The position numbers were made by a program, and so were the translations under genes. 29,350 nucleotides of DNA from Pelobacter sp. UBA5610 (GTDB lineage Bacteria; Desulfobacterota; Desulfuromonadia; Desulfuromonadales; Syntrophotaleaceae), in the NCBI GenBank assembly GCA_002424645.1, contig DIKU01000056.1, forward strand, positions 33,886-63,235, in the 5' to 3' direction. Positions 7,809 to 15,445 of this stretch are shown in pieces. A model generated the notes under the pieces. The model made no database searches and was not told where the DNA came from. It was given only the letters and a program-made list of their open reading frames with translations. Numbering within the stretch: position 1 is the first letter of the stretch; every line of letters begins with the position of its first letter.

Positions 7809-7857
7809 CATGGAATTTCCATGGGTGTCGTCGTTGATTATTTTCGATGATACCCAT
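7809..7857. repeat. two overlapping inverted repeats
   Basis: CATGGAA-t-TTCCATG (7809-7823) is a perfect 15-base palindrome with one central base. Its last bases also begin a larger stem: 7821-7833 pairs with 7845-7857 over 13 bp (ATGGGTGTCGTCG against CGATGATACCCAT, two G-U pairs) with an 11-nt loop. The two folds share 7821-7823 and so exclude each other at those bases. The function is unknown. Confidence 0.6.
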
Positions 7858-7872
7858 CTGTGTTCATTTGGT

Positions 7873-7900
7873 TTGTAACTTATTGATTGTTCTATATAAT
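7873..7900 (+). promoter_or_regulatory. candidate sigma-70 promoter in the gap
   Basis: TTGTAA (7873-7878) and a perfect TATAAT (7895-7900) are 16 bases apart. A transcript would begin near 7907 and run through the DnaA-box cluster towards the 3' end of mazG on the opposite strand. No obvious gene is served. A small RNA or antisense transcript is possible, and chance occurrence in AT-rich DNA is also possible. Confidence 0.35.
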
Positions 7901-7962
7901 GTCGATATGATTATAAAATGAGCAGTTTGTTGGAGCCCCTGAAAGATAGGGGGTGTAAGGTG

Positions 7963-8008
7963 CTTTCCACAGAGTTATCCACCAGTTTTCCACGTATGGT
8001 GTGGAAAA
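7963..8008. promoter_or_regulatory. cluster of four DnaA-box-like sites
   Basis: Compared with the consensus TTWTNCACA: CTTTCCACA (7963-7971, one mismatch), TTATCCACC (7975-7983, one mismatch) and TTTTCCACG (7986-7994, one mismatch) are on the + strand. TGTGGAAAA (8000-8008) is a perfect match on the minus strand. The forward sites start 12 and 11 bases apart, close to one helical turn, as in known DnaA-oligomer sites. AT-rich DNA lies directly to the left. It may be a replication origin, a DnaA-titrating or reactivating locus, or a DnaA-controlled regulatory site. Confidence 0.55.
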
Positions 8009-8091
8009 AGGTTGAAGGGGCTTGAAGATGCGATAGTTTTTCCGATTATCGATGGTTGGATGTCTTTGGTGGTTATTGGATGATGTTTGGA

Positions 8092-8916
8092 TTAGGGATT
8101 TTGCTCCCCTGAAAAAGTGCAGGTATCTTGTTGTTTTGCATCGTCCCACAAACTGAGCAACTCATCAAAGGAGGCGCTGTCTATGTTGCGTCCCTGGTTG
8201 GTCAGCGTTTGTTCGACCAGGGTGAATCGCCTGGTGAATCGTTTGATGGTTTTCCCCAGGGCATTTTCCGCATCGATGTCAAGCAGTCGTCCAAGGTTTA
8301 CGACGGCAAACAGAAGGTCCCCCAATTCATCTTCTTTTTTTTGGTGATTGGATTCCAGGAATGCTTCTTCGCATTCCAGAAGCTCTTCATGGACCTTTGC
8401 AAGCGCTAAGTTGGGGTCGGGCCATTCGAAACCGGCGCGGCTGGCTTTTTGCAAGATATTCTTTGCTTTTAACAGGGCCGGAAGGTGTGCGGGTGGTTGG
8501 CCAAGCGTGGAAGTTGCTAGGCCTTGTTGTGATTTTTCTTCTTGTTTGATGGTTTCCCATTGTTTGTGCATGTCGCAGTCAGTCGGGGTGGCTGTTTTTT
8601 TGAAGACATGGGGGTGGCGGCGTTCAAGTTTGTCGGCGATACCGTTGGCGACGTCCTCGAGGGTGAAGAGTCCTCTTTCCTCAAATATTCGGGCCTGAAG
8701 CACAACCTGCAGAAGGAGGTCTCCCAATTCTTCGCAAATAGCTTTCGCAATGCCGAGATCGATCGCCTCAAGAACTTCGTATGTTTCTTCAATGATGTAT
8801 GGTTTGAGGCTTTCCGGAGTTTGTTTGGCATCCCAGGGGCAACCACCGGGGCCGCGCAAAGTTGCGACAATTTTCTGTAGGCGATCCATCCCCGGATGTA
8901 AATTTTGTTTATGCAT
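8092..8916 (-). CDS. mazG: nucleoside triphosphate pyrophosphohydrolase MazG
   Basis: This gene encodes a 274-residue enzyme that hydrolyses (d)NTPs to monophosphate and pyrophosphate, a house-cleaning function. It has two tandem MazG domains. The first carries LRGPGGCPWDAKQTPESL (about 20-37), EETYEVLEAI (43-52) and CEELGDLLLQV (61-71), whose acidic residues bind Mg. The second carries VHEELLECEEAF and DELGDLLFAVVNLGRLL (about 185-220). ATG at 8916 is preceded on the minus strand by AAGGA at good spacing. It is transcribed opposite to both neighbours and separates the tRNA region from the fatty acid operon. No clear terminator is seen after its stop. Confidence 0.96.
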   Translation of the reverse strand: MHKQNLHPGMDRLQKIVATLRGPGGCPWDAKQTPESLKPYIIEETYEVLEAIDLGIAKAICEELGDLLLQVVLQARIFEERGLFTLEDVANGIADKLERRHPHVFKKTATPTDCDMHKQWETIKQEEKSQQGLATSTLGQPPAHLPALLKAKNILQKASRAGFEWPDPNLALAKVHEELLECEEAFLESNHQKKEDELGDLLFAVVNLGRLLDIDAENALGKTIKRFTRRFTLVEQTLTNQGRNIDSASFDELLSLWDDAKQQDTCTFSGEQNP

Positions 8917-8978
8917 GGTGGCATCCTTGTTGGGTAGTTGTCTGTTTCTATCCCATTCATCCGCTTAGTGCAACAGCT

Positions 8979-9009
8979 GCAATTGAAATAATTGCTTGCA
9001 TTGCAATGC
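8979..9009. repeat. paired palindromes between mazG and yceD
   Basis: GCAATT-gaaat-AATTGC (8979-8995) is followed directly by the perfect 12-base palindrome GCATTGCAATGC (8998-9009). They lie in the 227-bp divergent region between the mazG start and the yceD start, about 65 bases upstream of the yceD -35. They could be operator sites for a shared regulator. Confidence 0.5.
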
Positions 9010-9072
9010 GGAATAGGCTAGTAAGTTGCTGGCTTCGGCCGGTATGGTACTGATTGTGGGTGACCTTTTCGC

Positions 9073-9100
9073 TTGACAAACCGAGGTCAGGCCTTATACT
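9073..9100 (+). promoter_or_regulatory. sigma-70 promoter of the yceD-rpmF-plsX-fab operon
   Basis: A perfect TTGACA (9073-9078) is followed after 16 bases by TATACT (9095-9100). The transcript would start near 9107, with a leader of about 37 bases before the yceD start at 9144. Confidence 0.75.
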
Positions 9101-9143
9101 ACCCGCTTACCTGCGGCCTGTCACTTTTTTGGAGATACTGCTT

Positions 9144-9698
9144 TTGATCATCGACCTGGACGACATCAAGGAACGGGGATTGTCCCTGGAGCTGATTGAG
9201 GCATTCGATCATTTCCCCGCGCTGAATGAACTTCATGCTGATGGTGAGGCGGTTTTTATCCAGCCCCTCGATATCCGCGTGATGGCTCGTAAATTTGAGG
9301 GGATGGTAATTGTTGAAGGTTCTGTAGCCACTGCGGTTCGTCTTCAATGTTGCCGTTGTCTGCAGGAATTTGAACAATCTCTTGATGCTACCTTTTCAGT
9401 TACTTACGCTCGGCACCTGCCGGATGCAGAAGCCGGTGCCGACGATGGTGAAGTCGAGCTTCAGGCTGAAGATCTCGGGATGCTTGCATTTGAAGGGGAC
9501 CAAATCGACCTTACTGAATCCGTTCAGGAACAGGTTGTGATGGCGATGCCTTTCAAGCCTCTTTGTCGTGAAGACTGTCTGGGGCTGTGTTCACAGTGTG
9601 GGGCGGATCTTAACGCTGGTAAATGCGGATGTCGTGATCAGGAAATGGGTGGAAAGTTTGCCGCCCTTAAGGATTTTAAAGTCAAAAAAACGGATTGA
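9144..9698 (+). CDS. yceD: YceD/DUF177 family protein
   Basis: This gene encodes a 184-residue member of the DUF177 family, which is almost always found directly before rpmF. The bacterial family is linked to 23S rRNA accumulation, but its mechanism is not settled. Visible features are the CCRCLQEFEQSL segment in the middle and a C-terminal cysteine cluster CREDCLGLCSQCGADLN...CGC that probably binds zinc. The TTG at 9144 was chosen because GGAG (9131-9134) precedes it at good spacing. A possible earlier start at 9054 lies upstream of the operon promoter and cannot be on that mRNA. It heads the run of lipid genes. Confidence 0.87.
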   Translation: MIIDLDDIKERGLSLELIEAFDHFPALNELHADGEAVFIQPLDIRVMARKFEGMVIVEGSVATAVRLQCCRCLQEFEQSLDATFSVTYARHLPDAEAGADDGEVELQAEDLGMLAFEGDQIDLTESVQEQVVMAMPFKPLCREDCLGLCSQCGADLNAGKCGCRDQEMGGKFAALKDFKVKKTD

Positions 9699-9779
9699 TG
9701 TATACTTTTTTACAACCTGTTGGTGTTTTTAGCAGACACAATTAATCGGCCTTGGCGGCCGCTTGGAAGGAGTTTTAAA

Positions 9780-9956
9780 ATGGCAGTACCAAAGAAGAAA
9801 ACCTCCAAATCTAAACGTGACATGCGTCGGGCCCATGACTTTTTGACCGCACCCGGTATTTCTACCTGCCCTCAGTGTAAGGAGCCGAAACAGCCTCATA
9901 GAGTTTGTGCAAGTTGCGGCAGTTACAAGGGCAAGGACGTCGTTGAAACCGAATAA
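9780..9956 (+). CDS. rpmF: 50S ribosomal protein L32
   Basis: This gene encodes a 58-residue ribosomal protein of the large subunit. The N terminus MAVPKKKTSKSKRDMRRAHD is diagnostic. Four cysteines (30, 33, 43, 46) in CPQC and CASC form a zinc ribbon, so this is the Zn-binding (C+) form. ATG 9780 follows GGAAGGAG at 9765-9772. The yceD-rpmF-plsX order is strongly conserved and couples ribosome and lipid synthesis genes on one transcript. Confidence 0.97.
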   Translation: MAVPKKKTSKSKRDMRRAHDFLTAPGISTCPQCKEPKQPHRVCASCGSYKGKDVVETE

Positions 9957-9979
9957 TTTCCTATAAAAAGGACGTCCGA

Positions 9980-11023
9980 TTGAACGAACGAATAGTAGTT
10001 GCCGTCGATGCGATGGGGGGAGATAATGCCCCTGAAGTCGAGGTAGAAGGTGCGGTTGCCGCCGCAAGACAATGGAATATTCCGATTGTCCTGGTTGGCG
10101 ATCAGGCGCGGCTTGAGGATGCGCTTTCCAAGTATCCGTTGTCAGGGTTGGATATCACTATCCAACATGCCAGCGAAATAGTTGGCATGCATGATTCTCC
10201 CTCTGATGCGGTTCGGAAAAAGAAGGATTCGTCTGTTCGGGTTGCTTTTGACTTGTTGCGACGTGGTGACGTGCATGCGGTAGTTAGTGCTGGGAATTCC
10301 GGCGCGACTATGGCTGTTGGGATGTTTCTGCTTAAGAGAATCCCTGGAATCGATCGCCCGGCCATAGCTACCATTCTGCCCAACAAAAAGAGTCAGACGG
10401 TGTTGTTGGATGGTGGGGCAAATGTTGATTGCAAGCCTGTCCACCTTGCTCAGTTTGGAACCATGGGGGCTGTCTATGCCAAGTTCATGCTTGGCAAGGA
10501 CCGTCCCCGGGTAGGTGTTCTCTCCAATGGTGAAGAGGAGAGCAAGGGCAATGAACTGGCACGTGAAGCGCATAAGCTTCTTAAACATTCGACTCTGAAC
10601 TACATCGGGTTTGTTGAAGGACGTGATGTATTCAGTGGTGACGTCGATGTTGTGGTGTGCGACGGCTTTGTGGGCAACGTAGTGCTTAAGGTTTCCGAAG
10701 GTCTCTCTGAGGCCATTGGCGATATGCTTAAAGGTGAAATTAAGCAGCGGTTCCTGGCCAAGCTTGGTTATCTGCTGGCGCGCCCTGCTTTTCGTGCCTT
10801 CAAGAAAAAGGTTGATTACGCAGAGTATGGCGGAGCACCGCTTCTTGGCATTCAGGGCACAGGTATGATCTGCCATGGTGGATCCAATGCGCGTGCTATC
10901 AAGAACGCTATTCGCATGGCGAGGGAATCCGTATCACAACGTATCAATGAGCGTTTAATCACTCAGCTCGGTCTTGAAGGAGATGGGGTGGGTGATGATG
11001 CTATTGAAACGGGTGTCCGTTAG
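9980..11023 (+). CDS. plsX: phosphate acyltransferase PlsX
   Basis: This gene encodes a 347-residue enzyme that converts acyl-ACP to acyl-phosphate, the donor for glycerol-3-phosphate acylation in phospholipid synthesis. It is a peripheral protein on the cytoplasmic membrane face. The N terminus RIVVAVDAMGGDNAPEVEVEGA is the family signature. VVSAGNSGATMAVGMFLLKRIPGIDRPAIA (about 93-122) and DGGANVDCKPVHLAQFGTMG (about 138-157) follow. VCDGFVGNVVLKVSEG and the terminal GTGMICHGGSNARAIKNAIRMA complete it. The start is TTG 9980 with AAAAGGA eight bases upstream. It lies 23 bases after rpmF. Confidence 0.96.
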   Translation: MNERIVVAVDAMGGDNAPEVEVEGAVAAARQWNIPIVLVGDQARLEDALSKYPLSGLDITIQHASEIVGMHDSPSDAVRKKKDSSVRVAFDLLRRGDVHAVVSAGNSGATMAVGMFLLKRIPGIDRPAIATILPNKKSQTVLLDGGANVDCKPVHLAQFGTMGAVYAKFMLGKDRPRVGVLSNGEEESKGNELAREAHKLLKHSTLNYIGFVEGRDVFSGDVDVVVCDGFVGNVVLKVSEGLSEAIGDMLKGEIKQRFLAKLGYLLARPAFRAFKKKVDYAEYGGAPLLGIQGTGMICHGGSNARAIKNAIRMARESVSQRINERLITQLGLEGDGVGDDAIETGVR

Positions 11024-11056
11024 TTCTTTGACATTCCCCGCTTGGAGTTTTGCAGT

Positions 11057-12040
11057 ATGGTGAAACGAACGTGTATTACCGGTACCGGATCTTATTTGCC
11101 CGAAAAAGTTATGACCAACGCTGATCTTGAGAAGTTGGTGGACACATCGGATGAGTGGATCTGGACCCGTACAGGTATCCGTGAACGTCATATTGCAAGT
11201 GACGGTCAGCATACCTCTGATCTTGCAACGGAAGCTGCAAGACGTGCCATGTCGATGGCCGGTGTCGGTGCCGATGAAATTGACCTTATTATAGTCGCCA
11301 CGGTAACGGGTGACTTTAATTGGCCGGCTACGGCTTGCCTTGTACAGAGTAATTTGCAAGCCAACCGTGCTTTTGCATTCGATATTTCCGCTGCCTGTAG
11401 TGGTTTCCTTTACGGTTTGTCCATTGCAAACAGCTATATCCAGTCCGGGACCGCCAGGAAGATATTGCTGATTGGCGCCGAAGTCTTTAGCAGGATTGTG
11501 GACTGGAAGGACAGGGGTACCTGCATTTTGTTTGGTGATGGTGCGGGCGCTGTCGTGCTTGAGGCCGGAGAAGAGGATAAGGGGTTGCTCAGCTGCCATC
11601 TGCATACCGATGGAAGTTGCTGGCCCTTGTTGTACCAATTGGGACAAGGGTCCCGCAATCCTGCCGATAGCACAACCGCCGAGCCGGGCAATCCGTTTGT
11701 CCAGATGCAGGGTAATGAAGTGTTCAAGGTTGCTGTGCGATCCCTGTGCGAAGCCGGGGAAGAGGCCCTTGAAGCAAACGATCTAACCGCGGCTGATGTG
11801 GACCTTCTCATTCCTCATCAGGCCAATCGACGTATTCTTGAGGCCACAGCCAAACGGTTGGGGGTTCCTCTTGAAAAGGTTGTGGTCAACGTTGACCGCG
11901 TCGGCAATACTTCGGCTGCTTCCATACCCATAGCCCTCGATGAGGCGCACAGGGGAGGGAGGATCAAGGCCGGCGACGTTGTGTTGCTGAATGCTTTTGG
12001 TGGAGGGTTCACCTGGGGCTCCGCCCTTTTCAGGTGGTAA
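11057..12040 (+). CDS. fabH: beta-ketoacyl-ACP synthase III
   Basis: This gene encodes a 327-residue condensing enzyme that starts fatty acid synthesis by joining acetyl-CoA (or another short acyl-CoA) with malonyl-ACP. The Cys-His-Asn triad is visible: Cys114 in DISAACSGFLYGL, His254 in LIPHQANRRI and Asn284 in RVGNTSAASIP. ATG 11057 is chosen because GGAG (11044-11047) precedes it at about 9 bases; an earlier TTG at 11042 overlaps that site. The gene sits between plsX and fabD as in many bacteria. The length is normal. Confidence 0.97.
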   Translation: MVKRTCITGTGSYLPEKVMTNADLEKLVDTSDEWIWTRTGIRERHIASDGQHTSDLATEAARRAMSMAGVGADEIDLIIVATVTGDFNWPATACLVQSNLQANRAFAFDISAACSGFLYGLSIANSYIQSGTARKILLIGAEVFSRIVDWKDRGTCILFGDGAGAVVLEAGEEDKGLLSCHLHTDGSCWPLLYQLGQGSRNPADSTTAEPGNPFVQMQGNEVFKVAVRSLCEAGEEALEANDLTAADVDLLIPHQANRRILEATAKRLGVPLEKVVVNVDRVGNTSAASIPIALDEAHRGGRIKAGDVVLLNAFGGGFTWGSALFRW

Positions 12041-12071
12041 GTACTCCGTCATAAAGGAGAAAATATATCAC

Positions 12072-12998
12072 ATGACTGCTTTCGTATTTCCTGGGCAGGG
12101 ATCTCAATATGCTGGCATGGGTAAAGATCTGGCTGAAAATTTTCCGCTGGCTCGATTAACCTTTGAAGAAGCAAACGATGCATTGGGAATCGACCTTGCG
12201 AAAATGTGTTTCGAAGGGCCTGAAGAAGATCTGAAGTTGACGGCTAACACGCAGCCTGCCATAGTTGCTGCGAGTATAGCCGCACTACGCGTACTTCAGG
12301 ACGAAACAGGTTTGACACCTACCTGTGTCGCCGGACATTCTCTGGGCGAATATGCCGCGTTGGTATGTGCTGGAGCTTTCAGCTTTGAAGACTCTATTCG
12401 CACAGTACGGAAACGCGGTATGTTCATGCAGGATGCCGTTCCCGTCGGTGTCGGCACCATGGCGGCCATTATAGGTCTTGATAACCAGATCGTGGATCAG
12501 ATCTGCCAAGATGTGGCCAATGACGAGATCGTTGCTCCGGCTAATTACAACAGTCCTGGGCAGATAGTTATCGCGGGGCATGTATCCGCCGTTCAGCGGG
12601 CCATGGAGCTTTCTAAAGAGCGTGGGGCGAAGCGGGCCTTGCCGCTGCCTGTAAGTGCCCCATTTCACTGTATGCTTATGAAACCCGCCGCCAGCCAGCT
12701 TGAGACTGTGCTTGCCGGCGTTGACGTAGGCGAACTGACTTGTCCGGTAGTCAGCAACGTTGACGCCATCGCCAATCGCGAGGCAGGGTTGGTCCGTGAT
12801 TTGTTGGTGCGCCAGGTTTATTCTCCCGTACGTTGGGAAGAGTCTGTCGTTGCCATGGTTGACTCGGGTGTTGAGCGCTTTGTCGAAATTGGTCCAGGTA
12901 AGGTACTTGCCGGCCTGATCAAGCGTATCGCAAAAGGTTCGGATATTCAGAACATAGGAACCGTTGCCGATCTGAAGGCTTTTTCGCCGGCGCCTTGA
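12072..12998 (+). CDS. fabD: malonyl-CoA:ACP transacylase
   Basis: This gene encodes a 308-residue enzyme that transfers malonyl groups from CoA to acyl carrier protein. The N terminus MTAFVFPGQGSQYAGMG is diagnostic. The nucleophile Ser90 lies in GHSLGEYAALVCAG, and the partner His199 in APFHCMLMKPA. EIGPGKVLAGLIKRI closes the protein. ATG 12072 follows AAGGAGAAA at 12054-12062; longer in-frame versions reach into fabH and are unlikely. It is part of the same operon as fabH and fabG. Confidence 0.97.
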   Translation: MTAFVFPGQGSQYAGMGKDLAENFPLARLTFEEANDALGIDLAKMCFEGPEEDLKLTANTQPAIVAASIAALRVLQDETGLTPTCVAGHSLGEYAALVCAGAFSFEDSIRTVRKRGMFMQDAVPVGVGTMAAIIGLDNQIVDQICQDVANDEIVAPANYNSPGQIVIAGHVSAVQRAMELSKERGAKRALPLPVSAPFHCMLMKPAASQLETVLAGVDVGELTCPVVSNVDAIANREAGLVRDLLVRQVYSPVRWEESVVAMVDSGVERFVEIGPGKVLAGLIKRIAKGSDIQNIGTVADLKAFSPAP

Positions 12999-13010
12999 GG
13001 GGAGTGAAAT

Positions 13011-13748
13011 ATGTTGAAGGATAAAGTGGCTGTTGTAACGGGCGCTTCACGCGGTATAGGTCGCGCCATAGCGCTCAAAATGGCAGAATGCGGTGCCAAG
13101 GTTGTCGTCTCCGCCCGGAGTACCGAAGCTCTTGAAAGTCTCGTCAAAGAGATTTGCGAACTTGGCGGCGAAGCCCTTAGCGTCCCCACCGATATTTCCA
13201 GTTCTGCGGATGTGGATCGTTTGTTTGACACTGCGATGGAAGCTTTTGGTCGGGTTGATATTTTGGTCAACAATGCCGGCATTACCCGTGATAATCTTTT
13301 GGTGCGTATGAAAGATGCCGATTGGGATGCTGTTCTGGATACCAATCTCAAAGGCGCTTTTTTGTGTTCCCGCGCTGCAGCCAAAATTATGGGTAAACAG
13401 CGCATTGGACGAATTATCAATATCTCTTCCGTCGTTGGCGAGATGGGCAATGCAGGTCAGGCAAACTACTGCGCGAGCAAGGCCGGCCTTATCGGTTTGA
13501 CGAAATCGGTCGCGCGCGAGCTGTCCAAGCGCAATGTTACCGTAAATGCTGTTACACCTGGTTTTATCGTCACGGATATGACTGAGGTTTTGAACGAAAA
13601 AGTCAAAGAGAGTTTGCTTGGACAGATTCCTCTTGGACGTTTCGGTGAAGCCGAAGATATTGTTTCCGCCGTACTATTCCTTGCATCCGATCAAGCTGGT
13701 TATATCACTGGTCAGGTTCTCGGCGTAAACGGCGGCATGTACATGTAA
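13011..13748 (+). CDS. fabG: 3-oxoacyl-ACP reductase
   Basis: This gene encodes a 245-residue NADPH-dependent short-chain dehydrogenase that reduces the beta-keto group in each elongation round. TGASRGIGRAIA (about 10-21) is the cofactor-binding glycine motif, and NNAGITRDNLLVRM (about 87-100) is typical of FabG. The catalytic residues are Ser140 (NISSVVGEMGNAG), Tyr153 and Lys157 (YCASKAG). The C-terminal GYITGQVLGVNGGMYM matches the family. ATG 13011 has GAGGGGAG just upstream, 12 bases after the fabD stop. Confidence 0.97.
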   Translation: MLKDKVAVVTGASRGIGRAIALKMAECGAKVVVSARSTEALESLVKEICELGGEALSVPTDISSSADVDRLFDTAMEAFGRVDILVNNAGITRDNLLVRMKDADWDAVLDTNLKGAFLCSRAAAKIMGKQRIGRIINISSVVGEMGNAGQANYCASKAGLIGLTKSVARELSKRNVTVNAVTPGFIVTDMTEVLNEKVKESLLGQIPLGRFGEAEDIVSAVLFLASDQAGYITGQVLGVNGGMYM

Positions 13749-13822
13749 CAACGTTAAATTCCCGAGTATAGTCTTCAGTCCGATTCTGTATCGGTCCGAA
13801 CAACAACAAGGAGGTGAAGCAG

Positions 13823-14056
13823 ATGGCTTCTATCGAGGAAAGAGTACAACAGATTATCGCTGAGCAGTTGGGTGTTGATGAAGCACAGGTTACCGGAGAT
13901 GCTTCTTTCATGGATGACCTTGGTGCCGATTCCCTTGACACTGTAGAACTGGTTATGGCTCTCGAAGAAGAATTCGATATCGAAATCTCTGACGAAGATG
14001 CTGAAAAGATTCAGACTGTACAGGATGCCGTCGATTACATTTCGGCTAACTCCTGA
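13823..14056 (+). CDS. acpP: acyl carrier protein
   Basis: This gene encodes a 77-residue acidic carrier protein that bears growing acyl chains on 4'-phosphopantetheine attached to Ser37 in DDLGADSLDTVELVM. ATG 13823 is preceded by a strong AAGGAGGTG (13808-13816). An ATG three codons earlier lies inside that site and is unlikely. The 74-bp gap after fabG contains a small hairpin (CCGAT/ATCGG, 13780-13794). A terminator-like structure follows the gene, as expected for a highly expressed small mRNA within a fab operon. Confidence 0.97.
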   Translation: MASIEERVQQIIAEQLGVDEAQVTGDASFMDDLGADSLDTVELVMALEEEFDIEISDEDAEKIQTVQDAVDYISANS

Positions 14057-14074
14057 TTTGACTTGTAGGTATTG

Positions 14075-14122
14075 AGGGGGTGGGGGATGCGTTGAGTATA
14101 GCTCTTCCCTCCCCCCCTTTTT
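14075..14122 (+). terminator. terminator or attenuator between acpP and fabF
   Basis: A G-rich arm (14076-14086, two runs of five G around a T) faces a C-rich arm (14107-14117, CCCT then seven C), followed by TTTTT (14118-14122). Pairing is strong, though its register is ambiguous. It lies 18 bases after acpP and probably reduces transcription into fabF. Confidence 0.7.
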
Positions 14123-14202
14123 GATGCATCGAAAGTGATCGGCTGTTGGCAGGGTTTTCCGCAGGCGGCACAAAAAAGCCTAAAACGGAGGCATAATTCA
14201 TC

Positions 14203-15435
14203 ATGCGAAGAGTTGTCGTAACCGGTATCGGTACTATATCGGCCCTGGGTAATGGGGTAGAGAAAAACTGGCAGAGCCTTTTGGCCGGCAAATCGGGTAT
14301 TGATCGGATTACGCGATTCGATTGCTCGAGCTTTCCGACCCAGATTGCCGGTGAAGTCAAAGACTTCAATGCCGAAGACTATGTAGATAAAAAAGAGGTT
14401 CGCAAGATGGATCTCTTCATTCAATACGCTCTGGCTGCTGCGGATGAAGCTGTCAAAGACTCCAGGCTCGTTATCAATGACGAAAATGCTGAGCGTGTTG
14501 GTGTTCTGGTAGGTGCCGGCCTCGGTGGCCTCCCTACCATAGAGAAGTACCATTCCGCATTTCTCGAAGGCGGGTATAAAAAAATTTCCCCCTTCTTCAT
14601 ACCCATGTTGATCACCAATCTGGCACCTGGTCAGATATCCATGCGGTTTGGAGCTAAGGGACCGAACGTTTCGGCCGTTTCTGCTTGCGCGAGTGGCACC
14701 CATTCCATTGGCGATGCCTACCATATCATTAAGCGTGGCGATGCGGACGTTATGATTGCCGGCGGGGCTGAGTCCACGATCACGCCACTGGCTGTCGGCG
14801 GATTTAATGTCATGCGTGCGCTTTCGACACGTAACGACGATCCCCAGGGTGCCAGCCGTCCCTTCGAAAAAAACCGTGATGGCTTTGTCATGGCCGAGGG
14901 TGCCGGCATTGTTGTTCTGGAAGAATACGAAATGGCCAAGGCACGTGGCGCGCATATTTATGCTGAACTTGTCGGATATGGCCTTACAGCAGACGCTCAT
15001 CACCTTACAGCCCCGGCTCCCGGCGGTGAAGGCGCAGCCCGTTGCATGGCAATGGCCTTAAGAAATGCAGGTATGCAGGCAGAGGATGTTACCTATATCA
15101 ACGCTCATGGTACCTCGACGCCTTTTAACGACCTGTACGAAACCATGGCTATCAAAACGGTTTTTAAAGATCACGCATCCAAGCTGATGGTCAGTTCCAC
15201 CAAAAGTATGACCGGGCATGCACTGGGTGCTGCCGGTGGTCTGGAAGCGGTATACTCCGTTATGGCTGTTGACCGTGGGGAAATTCCGCCTACGATCAAT
15301 TATCACGAAGCCGACCCTGAATGTGACCTCGATTATGTTCCCAATGAGGCGCGTCGGGTAGCGGTTAATGCAGCCTTGTCGAACTCTTTCGGTTTTGGCG
15401 GCACCAATGCCAGCCTCTTGTTCAGGAAGGTTTGA
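14203..15435 (+). CDS. fabF: beta-ketoacyl-ACP synthase II
   Basis: This gene encodes a 410-residue elongating condensing enzyme of type II fatty acid synthesis. The catalytic triad is Cys162 (SACASGTHS), His302 (NAHGTSTPFND) and His339 (KSMTGHALGAAGG). The N terminus MRRVVVTGIGTISALGNGVEKNW and the C-terminal NSFGFGGTNASLLFRK are typical. ATG 14203 follows ACGGAGG (14185-14191). It comes after the acpP terminator, so it may be driven by read-through or by its own promoter in the 146-bp gap. Confidence 0.97.
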   Translation: MRRVVVTGIGTISALGNGVEKNWQSLLAGKSGIDRITRFDCSSFPTQIAGEVKDFNAEDYVDKKEVRKMDLFIQYALAAADEAVKDSRLVINDENAERVGVLVGAGLGGLPTIEKYHSAFLEGGYKKISPFFIPMLITNLAPGQISMRFGAKGPNVSAVSACASGTHSIGDAYHIIKRGDADVMIAGGAESTITPLAVGGFNVMRALSTRNDDPQGASRPFEKNRDGFVMAEGAGIVVLEEYEMAKARGAHIYAELVGYGLTADAHHLTAPAPGGEGAARCMAMALRNAGMQAEDVTYINAHGTSTPFNDLYETMAIKTVFKDHASKLMVSSTKSMTGHALGAAGGLEAVYSVMAVDRGEIPPTINYHEADPECDLDYVPNEARRVAVNAALSNSFGFGGTNASLLFRKV

Positions 15436-15445
15436 GGTAGTCAGG

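Larger units (their letters stand above)
7623..8091. other. 469-bp gap with AT-rich DNA and a DnaA-box-like cluster
   Basis: No gene longer than about 35 codons is supported between tRNA-Arg and mazG. From about 7705 to 7810 and 7860 to 7920 the base composition is clearly AT-rich, with homopolymer runs. Two overlapping inverted repeats (7809-7857), a candidate promoter (7873-7900), a small hairpin (CCCCT/AGGGG, 7936-7952) and four DnaA-box-like sites (7963-8008) follow in order. This layout resembles a DnaA-binding control region. Confidence 0.6.

Noticed and set aside
7918..8025. 35-codon frame MSSLLEPLKDRGCKV... in the gap after tRNA-Arg
   Set aside because: No ribosome binding site, it runs through the DnaA-like boxes, and the length is compatible with chance.
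14035..15003. Minus-strand frame of 322 codons opposite fabF
   Set aside because: It is a shadow of fabF codon usage; its composition is not protein-like and it has no start signal.
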